Assembly: GCA_026075535.2 (NCBI GenBank)
Contig: AP026540.1
Span: 5,146,001 to 5,210,000 of the forward strand
DNA from: Tricholoma matsutake
Lineage: Eukaryota > Basidiomycota > Agaricomycetes > Agaricales > Tricholomataceae
DNA: 64,000 bases
Direction: 5' to 3'
Shown here: piece after piece, positions 10,501 to 22,363 of the stretch
Position numbering within the stretch: the stretch's first letter is position 1
Layout of the letters: every line of letters begins with the position of its first letter
Notes under the pieces: generated by a model
What the model was told of the DNA's origin: nothing
Database searches by the model: none
Seen by the model: only the letters and a program-made list of their open reading frames with translations
Program-made: the position numbers and the translations under genes

Positions 10501-12585
10501 GGACACGTTACCATAATCCTTGTTGTGTTGCAACCCCATAATCTTCTTGATGTTTTGAATTTCCTCATTCTTCATGATTTGGTCATGCTTAGCTTCTCGA
10601 ACATTAAGCAGTTTTCCGCGAAGGGGAAACACCCCGAAGTTGTCTCTGCCCACGACTCCTAGACCTGCAACAGCCAACGCTTTGGCAGAGTCTCCCTCAG
10701 TGAGAATTAGTGTGCAGTCCTTTGCATGCTTTGTCCCTGCATTGTTGGCATCGGACAGTTTGGTCAAACCAAGAAGCCTGCGAGAAACATCAAGGTTTGA
10801 GCGTATGAGCTAAGTGATAATACCCTCACCGACTCCGTTTGGTACCATCCGTTTTCTTTATTTGTTGATCGGCCTTGAACTTTGCCCAGTTCAAGATGTT
10901 ATCGATGATAGCAGATTTCTGGACTAAAGGACAGTTAGAAGGGTGGATCAGCTGCTTGGAAGATACACATACTCTTCTTCAAAAAGTCCTCCGACAGTGT
11001 CGGTTTCGAACCAAACTTTGACGCCGGAAGAGTGAGGGTTTCCTTCGTTTGACTGTCGAATGTCGGGTTTTCGATAAGGCAATTCACGAAAAGCCACATA
11101 TGGTTCTTGATCTGTGCTGGCTTAACAGTCGCGGCCTTGTTCTTCTTCGATATTGCAGCAACCAAGTTCTTGGCGATCTGGTCGGAAAGGTAGGTGACAT
11201 GCGTGCCACCCTTCGTCGTGGAGATAGAATTGGCGAAGGAGACGAATTGGAAAGTACCTTCGGAAACAGCAAAGCCAACTTCCCAGCGATCACTGATCTG
11301 TTCATAAATAAGAGACGGTTTCGGCTGCATTGCACCTCCAGAGCTCTCTGCCGCCTCGGCTTGGGCCGACTGAAGATACATCTCCACGTATTGCTTGAAA
11401 TTCTTGATTTTGAGACGCTCGTCGTTCAAGAAGACTTTGACATCTCTAACTGTCCCCACCATATCGTAAACGCGTTTACGGAGGAGCCCGGCCGTATCGT
11501 CGTCAATGCGATCCATTCCAAATCGTTTCAAGTCCGGTCGGAAAGTGACACGAGTGTATTCTTCGCCTTTCGCGTTCTTCGTGATCTTGGCTTTTCCGCA
11601 TACACTCATGTTATTTGTCCAGGTCTGCTTGTACTTCTGCTGCGTATTCTTGTCCGCAGTTTCAACGGTGAACTCATGTGAATAAATGTTTGCCAATTTT
11701 GCGCCATATCCATTCCGGCCACCCGTGAGTTTCTTTTCGTCGTCGTCGTAGTTAGACGAAGAAAGAAGATGGCCGAAGATCAGTTCCGGAATATACATCT
11801 TCTCTCGTGAGTGTATCTCGATCGGAATTCCACGGCCGTTGTTATACACCGAAATGGTGCATTCTTCGACATCAATGCTGACTTTGATAGTGTCCATTGA
11901 CTTGTCGTTAATCTAAGATGGAAGATCATATTTACGTTAAAGCGTTGCTTGGCATTGACTCGCCTTGTTATCGGCAGCGTTAACTAGAATCTCGTCCACA
12001 ATTTTGAAAAAGCCGGGTACGTATCTGACGTCGCGGTGTATCATCCGTTTGGTATCCACATCGTAAGTCCACATGGTTTGTGTTATCGTCTCAACGCTTC
12101 CGATATAAGAATCTGGACGTTTCAGAATGTGTTCAAGTTGGGAAAGCTATAATGCACGCGTATAAGCAGTCGTTGCTAGGAGGAAAGACGGTGAGTTACC
12201 TTTGTATACATTTCGGACGCAGTTTTCTTCTTCGCAGGTGCAGCTGTGTTCCCGTTTCCAGCTGAGACTACATGATCATCGTCAGATACATCGATTGCGT
12301 CGTCTACATCCATGCCGCTATCTTCTGCATTGTCGTCGATGTCCGCTAGCACTTTCTTCGTGGCCGTTTTGCTCTTGGTCGCAGTTTTTACTGTACTCGA
12401 CTTGGGTTTGGGGGGCTTACTGGCCTTCGTGACTTTGTTTTTTGGAGGTGCCTTTGTCTGTAGTCGCGTAAGGCGGCTTGTCATGAACGACGCAGCTCGA
12501 TACACACCTTCACAGGTGCGTAGTCGTCCGATTCCGAATCAGAGATATTGTCAAGGTCGAAGTTTTCGCCTTCAGAAGAGCTCAT
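7509..12585 (-). CDS. TOP2: DNA topoisomerase II
   Basis: ATP-dependent type IIA topoisomerase that passes one duplex through another in the nucleus, needed for chromosome segregation. Fifteen exons fit in phase: 12585-12508, 12457-12200, 12146-11964, 11912-10973, 10923-10830, 10777-10462, 10413-10300, 10247-10143, 10094-9930, 9875-9690, 9633-9288, 9232-8949, 8899-8663, 8613-8206 and 8141-7509, giving 1448 residues. In order: an acidic/basic N-terminal tail, the GHKL ATPase (AADNKIND, GRNGYGAKL), the TOPRIM domain (LTEGDSAK, MTDQDHDGSH), the DNA-gate domain with the catalytic Tyr in SPRYIFT near residue 875, the coiled coil, and a Lys/Ala/Asp-rich C-terminal tail built from about four repeats with KRKAAAKK. 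Intron 3 (11963-11913) has a GC donor. The start at 12585 is the first ATG with the acidic tail usual for the family. Confidence 0.97.
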
Positions 12586-12766
12586 TCTGAGTGAACGAGA
12601 GAAATACTTTACGGACGAGGGCTTGGAAGGTGGTGAGATGGGAGTGAACTTGAACAATGCAACGCGTCGTGACCTTTCTTTCAACAGCACCTGCACGTGA
12701 CAGGTTATTTTACGCGTTTGATATCCCCAACCTTGACTCCAATCCGGACGGCTTGGGCCACCAATA

Positions 12767-13433
12767 ATGCAGAGGGTTTATAAACCAGCAAGCGAAGTAC
12801 TTGCCGCAATAGCATCAGCACCAGAAAAAGTGGACGTCTACGAAACTCTCCTCATCGAATTTCTAGGCCGGAAAAGTCCGACATTATCTGTTGGGTCCTT
12901 ACCTTTAAATTTAAATAACCTCATGAATACGAGTCTCAGTGCCTTCACACACTCTTTTGCTTTTTGCTTTTAGCTTCTCTCGTGGTTCATTGACGACGCC
13001 TGCGAGCGTGTGACTCCAATCGAACCACACCTCATAATATCGTCAGGTTGGCTTCACTCTTCTTGCTTTAAAGTCCTTGCTCAATGTTTAGGCCGCCAGA
13101 GGAGCAGATGGAGGGGAAGCACTGGACTGGTACACGAGTTTTCTTCTGGGGGTTTGATTCTCGAGTCAGGTATGGAACCGTGCTGGAAGCGACTCGCATA
13201 GCAGACGTATGTCATTCACCACAGTTTACCTCGCATCGCTGGTCTGATGGATAACGGCGGTTGTGTTCCAGGGTACCCAAGTTTTCAGCATCAAGCCTGA
13301 TCAAGGACCTCAAATTTCCCTCCCGTGAGTCAAGAACCTATGTACCTTTTACCGCTCATGATGCATTCTGGTATCCAGTGCTGCTGGTGTTACAGTTGTA
13401 GAGGAAGATTCCACCTCTCAACCTCACGCATAA
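12767..13433 (+). CDS. Unknown small protein, exon model uncertain
   Basis: The gene starts 181 bp from the TOP2 start and is divergent from it. Exon 1 (12767-12889) encodes 41 residues beginning MQRVYKPASEVLAAI. A phase-0 intron 12890-12973 leads to an exon starting LLSWFIDDACERV. A later exon from 13272 reads GTQVFSIKPDQGPQ, and a final exon 13379-13433 ends in ...SQPHA and a TAA. The middle (about 13050-13271) has several conflicting splice choices, and I could not make one that keeps frame with certainty. I do not recognise a family. The conserved-looking acidic and hydrophobic blocks in consistent phase suggest a real cytosolic protein of about 120-150 residues. Confidence 0.4.
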
Positions 13434-13705
13434 CGCACTTCTTTAACGATTCTCACCTTTGGAGCGCACCGAGTACCAGAAACTCTCGGAACGGACGAGT
13501 AGCTTCTGCACTTGCATCTTTTGTATTGTCTCTCTCTCTGTGGATATTAAACAAGTATGTATTTCATCTACTGTTCGGCTCTGGAATGCAACCAGAAATT
13601 TCAACTAAAGGGACTCGCTAGTCCACATGTTATTTATGGTTTCGCTTTGGTATTGCTCACGATAAGGTTCTATAAAATGGCGACATCAGTGTAGTAGCAC
13701 TGATA
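13434..13705. other. Short 3'-3' gap
   Basis: Convergent spacer between the unknown plus-strand gene and the stop of the GCN20-like gene. It should hold both 3' UTRs; no gene is visible. Confidence 0.4.
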
Positions 13706-16700
13706 TCAATGAGAACAATTACAAACCTTGTAACTTTGAACATCGCCTTTGAACTTTGTGACTGTCCCGTCACCGCATACCCACAGCTTCAGAATTAGTT
13801 AGCTAAGATCAATTTTAGTCACAAGCAATGTGATGGAACTAACCTCGTTAGCTACTGTTGTAATAAATCTCTCATCGTGAGAGATAACAATAACTCCCCC
13901 ATTCCATTTTTGCAGTGCCACCATAAGTGCGTCAAGGCCCTTTAGATGAGCGGTCAGCAGTGGAAACAGGACTTGAGTTGAGCATGTACCTCAATATCCA
14001 AGTGATTGGTTGGCTATACAGCAGGGGATCAGTAATGCCCCTGCGGAGGCGAGGAAATGATGTACCTCATCAAGCAATAATATGTGTGGTCGCTGTAACG
14101 AGAGCACGGAGAAGGCGACACGGGACTTCTGACCACCACTCAGTGTTCCAATCAACTGCAGCCTGATGATTTCTACTATTGTCAGACTGAGAAAAACATA
14201 TGAAATGACCTACCCCGTCATTCCGCTGATCTGGAAGTTCCCCAGATGCGACCTGTATTCCTGTTCACTCCGCCCGGGAAATTTGGACGCCAAAAATTGA
14301 ACAGGCGTCATAGTGGGATTTAAGGAGTCGACGTGATGTTGAGCGAAATAGCCGCTTCAACGTTAAATGATGTGAGCCTCTTGTCGACACGGAAAAAATG
14401 CTTCACGTACATGCGTAAGCGACCATTTCGGGTTACATGACCTGACAAGGGATTTAGTTCTCCGGTCAGCAACTTTATTCTACAACAAGTATTAATAGTA
14501 AGACCAAAATCCGTTCACACTGAACATACGCTGTTGATTTTCCGGCACCGTTCGCACCGACCATCGCAATCCTTGAATCTAGGCCAACATCGAAATAGAC
14601 ATTTTTCAAGAGTATTTTGTCAGGGGTATAACCGAATGTCACTTCTGACATTTGTAAAAGCGGGGGTGAGATCTTTTCCGTTTCAGGGAATCTGTATCCC
14701 GAGTTAATATGAACGCAGAAATAATGTGACAAAGGTATACTTGAATTGTTCTGTCTCCTCTTCTTCCGGAGGTTGTAGATCGGGTAACTAATGTGTCCAT
14801 ATTAGTGAGGTGATAGAGTATCACACGAGTACGATGCCGTTCTGCACCTTTTCCAAAATTTTGATCTTCATCTGCGCCTGTGCAGCTGAGAAATATCAGT
14901 GGTATTTATCCGGAGACGCATGCCTCCGAATCTTACCACGATTTGCATTATACCTCCACCGGTCGATAAACGCTTGCAGATGTTTACGATAATCCATTTG
15001 TGTGTCGTATTCCTTGCGCAAATTACGATCACGCTCCGATTTTGTAGAGTAGAATTGGGTAAAGTTTCTGGTAAATTCTCCTCAAAATCGTGTTACGCCA
15101 AAATCAGATTTTTTCGAACCCTTTATAGTAGTCCAATCTGCCTGAATGTTGATGAACAATGTCGGTAGCCACCGCATCTCTATTCATCTTGAGTCACTGA
15201 CACAGCTAAGCGATGTGCGACTCACAAAAATGCACGATCGTGAGACCTGTGGATATATCAGTAAAGATCATGTATTATGACCAAATGCGTACACAACAAG
15301 AAGAGTTCCTAGCCACGTTTGAAGGTAGTCTTCCAACCATGCAAGAGCATTGAGATCGACTGGGTAGATGTTACCCTCTTCTTTTGAACCGGATTAAAAA
15401 CATACTGTGATTTGAAGGTTCATCCAGGAGTAGGAGGGCAGGCTGTCATATCGTGATTAGAATTTTATAAGTCATATGCCAATATCTACTTACCTTGACA
15501 AAGAGTGCACGGGCAAGAGCCAAACGCATCCTACATTGCAGTGTAAGTATCCCTCCACAATCTCGTATGATTGCTTACCTCCAGCCACCGCTGAAGGATT
15601 TTGTTGGTCGTTGTTGATCAGCTTCATCAAAGCCTAGGCCTTACAACAGAAGTTGATGATTAGTGTTCTTCTAAACAAATAGCACTGACCAGCAAGCAAT
15701 GCAGCAGCTCTGGCGGGCCCGCTCTCTGCCTCCATGTCAGATAAACGGGCGTGGGTTTCCGCCAGTCTGGAAGAGAGCTCTTCTCTAGCATCTTCAAATC
15801 GCTTTTCGTCGCCTTCTTTCTCCAGTTCTGCCAGGTTAGTATTCAACATTTTCTCTTCCCTCAGTAGATGATCTCGCCAGACATCGGCTTTAAGCACAGA
15901 TTCAATCGCAGTAGTTTCATCCCCAACGATCTGTCAGGCGTGACGAAGGATTATCAAGAACGGAGCAACTGACATACCTCCTGCTCAACAAAAAGAATGG
16001 TGATGTGTGCAGGGATTGGAACCTCACGCATAGCAATATGCCGCAGAAGGGTCGATTTACCAACACCTGGAGTAACTCTCGGTTAGTGGAAGTTCGACAA
16101 ATCATAAGCAGAAATCTTCCACCATTTCGACCAATAATTCCATACCGACGACCATGGGCAAGTGTGAGAGTTGCCCCAGAGCTGGAGTGAATGAGCGGTA
16201 ACGGTATACCAGCCGATGAGACCACTCACAGTATACGATTAGAACCGAAATTAACATCTATTGAAGGCAGATGTATGTCCTTGCTCTTTTGCTTGGCAGA
16301 CACACTCGCTTCAAGAGAGTTAACCTAAACGACAATCAATAAGTATTCGCTTCCCTGTTCAATGGCTGCACAAGCCTTCATGAACATCTCTTCGTACGTT
16401 TGCTGTAATACTGTCAGTATCATTGTGAAGTGGAACGAAATCCGCCGAACTTGTTTCCGGTGAGCATCTAAGAGTTTGGAACCTTCATATAGATCTCTTC
16501 TAGAGCGCTTTTCAATCTTCGCCTGAACTTGAATCGTCAGAAGAAAATCTCGACGTTTTGCAGGAACTTCTGACTTTCAGCTTGGCCTCCTGTTTTTCTA
16601 GTTTTTTCACATCCACACGAGAGGCTCTTAGGATATGAAGAAATCAGACTCGGTTATAACAATACAAACAGAGCGCACCCACTTCCCCTTGTTTATAGAT

Positions 16701-17035
16701 TCTAGATCAACACCTTCAGACAGCGCTATGGTACTCGATATTTGCGATTTGCTCATATCCATGACTTTGTCCAATTTCATAAGCTTCGGACCCGACCTGC
16801 TCTTCAGCCGAACATTCAATTGCTCCTCTAGAAGGTCCCCAAGCTTTAGCATGAGTTTTTCCAGGACATCTTCCCGATCTCCGGCAATAGACGCAAGAAT
16901 ATCATGAGCGACTTGGAGAACATCTTCTTCCTCCCCAGCATCGTCAACTAAGTATCCAGCCAGGTACTGCACGATGACTTCCTCTGTACCTGGGAAGCTG
17001 GTGCGAATCTCTTCAGCGATATCCTCGGACGACAT
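13706..17035 (-). CDS. GCN20: ABC-F ATPase, GCN20/ABCF3 type
   Basis: Soluble twin-ATPase of the ABC-F family. In yeast Gcn20 works with Gcn1 on ribosomes to activate the eIF2-alpha kinase Gcn2 under amino-acid starvation. The first exon 17035-16679 encodes the N-terminal acidic helical domain typical of GCN20/ABCF3. The first ABC domain shows GIIGRNG (Walker A split by an intron), a [12 protein letters not shown] stretch, and Walker [11 protein letters not shown], the Ser-Asn variant also seen in Gcn20. The second shows [10 protein letters not shown], a [10 protein letters not shown] signature and HILLLDE followed by PTNHLDI. The C-terminus reads [16 protein letters not shown], stopping at 13706. 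There are at least a dozen introns and not every junction was traced. No membrane segments are seen, as expected. Confidence 0.88.
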
Positions 17036-17593
17036 GAAAAGCGATGGAGCAAGGCGTGCCGCGATGCCAGTGCGCGACTGAGTAATACTTTGTACAGATG
17101 ATGAATGATCGGAGTCACAGTGACAGCGATCAGTTTTGATCGACCCATCCCGAGGCCAAGCGCTTGCATGCTTTTCACATTATGTGCGGGCCTCTAGACA
17201 ACCTCTAGAGCAGTCCAGCGCTACGACTCATTCAGCGCGTTGCAATCCTGGGGCAAAACGGTATACAGCTACCGAGGGGAGGTTTGAACCCGCTTCCACA
17301 GTATGGATAGGTCCACCGTGTGATACTTATCCCTCTACCCTGCCAGCGGCCACGAGGAAGCACGCATTGGGCATCAATCTATCAATCTCTCAATCATACG
17401 TGTACTCATCTTGAATTGTGAGAACATCGATATCATCAAGTGATGAAGCACAGCTTTTTTTCGGTGGGTATACATGCGACGCGCTTTCAAGTTTGAAGTC
17501 CTGCCCAGTTTTATGCAATCCTCTATCGGCAGCGGAGCTCTCGCTCGCTTCGACTAGCCCAATAATCTATTCGTTTTCCATAAAATATAACTC
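17036..17593. promoter_or_regulatory. Divergent intergenic region
   Basis: This 558-bp region lies between the start codons of the GCN20-like gene (minus) and the membrane glycoprotein gene (plus), so it should contain both promoters. On the minus strand near 17280-17290 there is a GGTTCAAACC box resembling a tRNA B box, but no cloverleaf forms around it. Nothing else is recognised. Confidence 0.4.
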
Positions 17594-19035
17594 ATGCGAT
17601 ATATCTGGCTTCTAACTTTTCTGGTTCTCTCTCTATCTGCTTGGGGAGGTCGCATAAATGTCACAATCGATGACTACTTTGGCGACTCTAAAACTGGCTC
17701 TCAAATTACCTACCTTCCCGTGGGTGCTTGGGTTTATGGTCCAAGTTGCCCAAATTGCGCTGCTCACCCCGAGCCTAAAAATGCACATCTCGGTATGACC
17801 AATCACTCCGCGTATGATTCTCTTACCTGTCTGACATGACCACTTGTAGGCACTTGGCATGTGGGGACGTTTGTAGGTGGCTCGTAACAATATGTCGCCC
17901 TGCTAATAATTTTCCGGAACAAGCAGAACGGTAGCGGTAAACATGATGCTCCACTGCTTTCCGCTACTGTCCCTTTTTATGGTAGGTCGTTGAAACGTCA
18001 GAAACTAGCCATACCAATGTAGTTTAGGTTCTGCAATATATGTATACTGTATTGTTTCGGATACAGACACTTCTTCAAGGTACGCTCATTTATATTCATT
18101 TCAGAGCTTTGATGTCAGATACACTTCAGTGTCTACTCGGACTTGACATTTCAGATAGACTTCCTACCGGTTGGGACATTCGCCTGGTCCTCATTGTCAC
18201 GTAATGTGATTCAATACAATGCCCTCGTTTTCGCACACGAGTCGCTCTCAATGAGCAATCATACTCTCATCATTCAGAAAGGTCAACTAGGCGGTTCGAA
18301 ATCTGCCATTATGCTTGACTACATCGTGTATTCGTGAGTACCCTCTATCAGAATATCGGGGTTTATCCTTGAGCTTTCATGCGTATTTCCAGATACGACG
18401 TTGAGAATTCCTTTCAACTCAAAGCATCCAATCTAACAACCACGGGAACCACATCACCCTCTAACGATCGACGTTGTACAGTCATCGGTGGAGTCCTTGG
18501 ATCAATAATTGTTCTTCTTCTTGTCTTAGTCGTTTTTCTCTATCGTCGACAAAAATCCACGACACCATCTGCCCCGTTCGGACCAACATCATCAAACATC
18601 GCTCCAGGACAGCTGTTCAGCCGTTACGTCCGCCGACCACGGTTCCCGAGGAGCGAAACACCAAGCCAGTTGTCATTCCACCCAAGTCTCCTCGTGAACA
18701 AGAGAATAAATGGAGATCGTGTTCAAATCTCACCCCCATCTCCCATCCCTTATCTTCCTCCACATCCTTTAGAGACTAGCAGCACTGTAGATTTGACACC
18801 CTCACCCATGGGAAACCTTGCAGGATCTCTTAATTCCCCCGACCCAAGAAGCGAGCAAGCGCAAGTCCTATCCATTACTGAATGGCTGAAACGAACTGGG
18901 CAGCAGGCAGACCTAGGGCAGCCTCAGGGTGTAGCATTTCCCAGAAACTCTTTCGACAGTCATCGCACTCCGGAATCAGAGCTACCCCCTCCACCCCGTC
19001 GTATGCAACGGAGGTTTACTGTGATGAATAATTGA
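17594..19035 (+). CDS. Single-pass membrane glycoprotein of the mushroom type
   Basis: Six exons fit in phase: 17594-17792, 17850-17872, 17927-17981, 18028-18079, 18130-18333 and 18393-19035, giving 391 residues. A signal peptide (LLTFLVLSLSAWGG) is followed by an extracellular beta-type domain with VTIDDYFGDS near the start, AIYVYCIV in the middle and MLDYIVYS at the end, a pattern shared by a large Agaricomycete family often likened to galactose-binding folds. A single transmembrane helix (GGVLGSIIVLLLVLVVFLY) is followed by RRQK and a Ser/Pro-rich cytoplasmic tail of about 150 residues. The role is unknown; a cell-surface sensor or adhesion protein is plausible. One exon is only 23 nt. Confidence 0.85.
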
Positions 19036-19409
19036 GCGACATTCCTCAATGATGTTGACGAGCACAGCGGCCTGGCTCATTTCCTTTCGAACTCTACGTA
19101 TGCTTGAGTTTGTACAGACAACTGCACAACATCTCGAATTTGCTGTGTTCTACGGATATTTTCCTGTACCTATCAATGTTATGTTCGTCAGGGGGGATCA
19201 ATGTCCAGAATATCAGGCACGAGGATATGTAGTTCTTACGAGCCTATATAGACATCTATGTAAGCACAAACTAATAAGGCTCGCCTATTCCCAATAGGCA
19301 ATTAGTTACACATATGAGGCAGGAGTAGGGCTGTGGCACTACATCTCAAAAATATTTATCGTAAGCAGGCCCACAGGACAGGTACAGGACATCATCAAAG
19401 GTATATGTA
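19036..19409. other. Convergent gap
   Basis: A 374-bp spacer between the stop codons of the membrane glycoprotein gene and the DUF7704-like gene. No gene is seen; it should contain both 3' UTRs. Confidence 0.4.
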
Positions 19410-20212
19410 TCAAGATCTCTTCTTCACCTGAGTCTCAGATTGGCCATACCAATAACGGGTCCGGCCAACTCCCAGGTACCATAGCATCCTTGTTGCAAGT
19501 GGTCAGAATAACACAAAGCCCGAATCTAGACAACAATATACCTGAATGTAAACAAAAAGACCACCACAGTGACATTCCCATGGGTCACAGAATTCCAGTT
19601 GACGAAACCGAACCTGACGTCAGGAGGCAAGGCTACAAGAGTTGCAATGATGCTGGTATAAAAGTTTTCATTACTTCCAATTCAAAACAGCCAAGTCAAA
19701 ACCCCACTGTGTCAACTGTCGCTCATGAAAATCAGGACATATTCATCAAAGCAAGACCGTCACATACATCAGCAATTCCGAGTGCAAGAAAAGACGCGCC
19801 TAATATACGTTCTTGCGCCATGGGGTTGTTCGGTAATGTATCTCTTACTGCTCGAAATACGAGCGATGACAGTAATGCAAGCAGGAAATAACCTACAAAG
19901 TCTATTTCAACGTTTGACAACCTGCTCAACAAATCGAGCTACTCACAATTTCCTAGTTGGAACACCGCCATGACATTTTGAGGGTCTAGGGCGTCATAGG
20001 ATGCTGGAACCGGAACGGACGACGGAACAAGTTCTTGATGAAACCATTTCGCCCCAGGATATAGCATGCAAGACATAGCACCACCCAATGTTGACACTGA
20101 GAAAAGGACGATGATAAATTCAGTACCATATGTATGAAGTGAGGTCCTAACGCGGTTCGAGATACAGAAACAAGATATTATAGAAGCCTGGAAGAGCGGG
20201 AAAGTTTGACAT
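19410..20212 (-). CDS. Small multi-pass membrane protein (DUF7704-like) with an 8-nt exon
   Basis: Six exons in perfect phase: 20212-20152, 20096-19947, 19892-19768, 19715-19708, 19652-19542 and 19488-19410, giving 177 residues. The protein starts MSNFPALPGFYNILFLYLEP, has several hydrophobic helices (CYFLLALLSSLVFRA, NVTVVVFLFTFRML), and contains the segments RDTLPNNPMAQERILGAS and ALPPDVRFGFVNWNSVTHG. This matches a family widespread in Agaricomycetes and, as I recall, named DUF7704; its function is unknown. The fourth exon is TTGACACA, only 8 nt, and completes ADLTHIIATL; no other splice choice I found keeps the frame. The gene is divergent from the CofD-like gene with 62 bp between start codons. 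Confidence 0.85.
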
Positions 20213-20274
20213 GATTAGTGCTTCTTGTACAGTGTAAACGAGGAAAGCACAATGTTGTCACATGACCTATACCA

Positions 20275-22257
20275 ATGAATCAACCTTCTGGATCCTCCCT
20301 CTTTATCCGAAGCCTACTAAACACGCAGGAGGAAGTCCCGCTGAGGACGCGTCGTTTACAATCTAGTCAATTTTCGGCGCATGATGGTGGAAAATCGTTC
20401 CCGTCGTTTGTAGTCATATCTGGGGGAACAGGAGGGAATGCAATCTGTGCGGCGTTTGGAGATGAATGCCATTATGTTCTGCCTGTTTCGGACGATGGTG
20501 GCTCATCCAGTGAGATCATCCGTGTGCTGGGAGGGCCTTCAATTGGTGCGGATAACGAAATACGCCCCTCTGTAATCTTGGGACGTCTATTCTCTGATTG
20601 AAAATGGGCAGGTGACATTCGGTCAAGACTCATCCGTCTCATTCCGTCAGCACCGCCAGATTCTCCATTGGATGCGATTCGTCGCTTGCTCGCGTATCGA
20701 CTACCTGCTCGATGTCCTGAAAGAGAGGCTAGGGACCAGTGGAGAGACATTGTGGAAGGTCGAAGTCCTCTTTGGACAGGTATTCCGAATGATAGGAAAG
20801 AGACTATTCGTGGTAAGTCGTTTTGTGCAAAGGTTTACAACTGCGTTTCTAATTTCCAGGCCTTTCGCTGTACAGGTTTCCTTGTGTACTTCGAAAGCGA
20901 GCTGTTGAAGAGGGCGCATAAGAACTTTGACTTTCGTAATGGCAGGTCCGTCGAATTCAATAACTTCTTTCTTTTGGTAGCCTACAACTTGTGCAGTATA
21001 GGTAATTACTTTCTGGCGGCGGCACAAGGGTTCTTTCGATCTCTACCTTCGGCTATTTTTCTTTTTTCTTCCATTACGAATAGCCAGGTTCACCTATTTC
21101 ACTTATCATCCGACTGTCACGCGAATTTAAGGCAAACCTAGGCCAACATCCTCCCCGTAATCATCACCAATCACACCGTGACCATTGCTGCCGAACTTGT
21201 CAGTTCTATCCATGTCATGAGCGATACACTGAGACACTGAGTTTATTGGCTTCAAGGAAGATGGAAGAAAACTCGTAGGGCAATGCGAAATATCCCACCC
21301 AATACAACAGGAACCGGCGCCGATTGACATCCTGAATTCAGATCCATATTCACCTGTAGACGGGATGGGCGAAGTCATTTCTCAACGACAAAACATGATG
21401 TTCGGACAGGAGTCCAAAGGGGAATATGAAGCACTAGGATCACCAATATCTCGTAGGTTCCAGGGATCCAAGGAATACAATATATCTGTCTCACTTTCTA
21501 ACTTTTAATTAGGGTTGTATTACATCAACGCGTATGGAATTGAGATCCACCCTGCCCCGAACCCTGATTATCTATCGTCCCTTGCTTCGAAGGATGTCTT
21601 GGTGTATTCTTGTGGTTCCCTCTGGACCAGGTAGGGTCCGCTTTTGCATGGCCCACCTACCGCGACATCTATTGATACTGAACTATGATAGCATTGTCCC
21701 ATGCCTAGCACTGCGTGGAGTAGCAGCGGGAATTGCTCGGTCTCCTTCTCTACGTGCGAAAATCTTACTTCGTGAGTGGACCTTTCCAAAGCAGTTCCTC
21801 CTATCTTGTGCTGAGAAGCTGCCAGTAAGCTGGAAAAATGATCGTGAAACGGATGGCTATTCAGCGGTAGATTATATCTAGTAAGCAAGCAATTGCAATG
21901 CACCTTCTAGTCCTCCGAAAACAGCCAATATTTTGAGCAGTGCTATCGTCCGCACTCTAAACGCTACCCATCACGTTCACTCGTATGGGATCGGAAACAT
22001 GCACACCACCTACCCTGTCTCGGCATTTATCACAGACCTGGTTTATCTGAGAGGGTCAGAGATAGACATCAATGTCAAGGATATTACCGTGAGCGAAGCA
22101 TAAAGTCATGGGAAATATCATTCTTATATCTATCGTGCAGTCATTGGGTGTAAAATGCACTGAGATTGGAGGTACCGACGGGCACGCGACCAGCTTTGAC
22201 GCCGAAAATGTCAGGGAAGCGATCCGGAGCATCGTGACGGTGGGATTGGACACCTGA
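20275..22257 (+). CDS. CofD/YvcK-like protein (UPF0052 family)
   Basis: Eukaryotic member of the family that includes bacterial YvcK and archaeal CofD, which binds nucleotide-sugar or phospholactate substrates in a Rossmann-like fold; the budding yeast relative (YNL011C) has no firm function. Exons: 20275-20545, 20612-20812, 20876-20945, 20997-21087, 21142-21198, then one from about 21287 and several more to the TGA at 22257. Motifs in order: VVISGGTGGNA near residue 43, VLPVSDDGGSSSEI, GDIRSRLIRL, FDFRNGSIGNYFLAAA, NILPVIITNHTVTIAAEL, YSCGSLWT and IVPCLALRGVAAGIA. All of these are family blocks in order and none is missing. The start at 20275 is the only ATG before the glycine-rich loop. Confidence 0.87.
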
Positions 22258-22363
22258 AGGGGATATTAATTATGTTCTATCGTACCTGGCGCCCTCGTGT
22301 GGGGAGTGTATTCACTTTTCTTGTGACGGAGAAGTATTGGATAGCAATAATAGTCAGCGAAGC

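Noticed and set aside
10011..11681. Plus-strand open frames inside the TOP2 region
   Set aside because: All lie opposite TOP2 exons whose motifs and phases fit exactly.
17210..17350. tRNA-like B box on the minus strand (GGTTCAAACC)
   Set aside because: No acceptor stem or D-arm pairs with it, the T stem has a mismatch, and the A box does not fit. No gene could be drawn.
22337..22363. Extension of the unknown gene upstream to a TTG
   Set aside because: TTG is not a normal start in fungi, and an ATG follows 27 bases later in the same frame.
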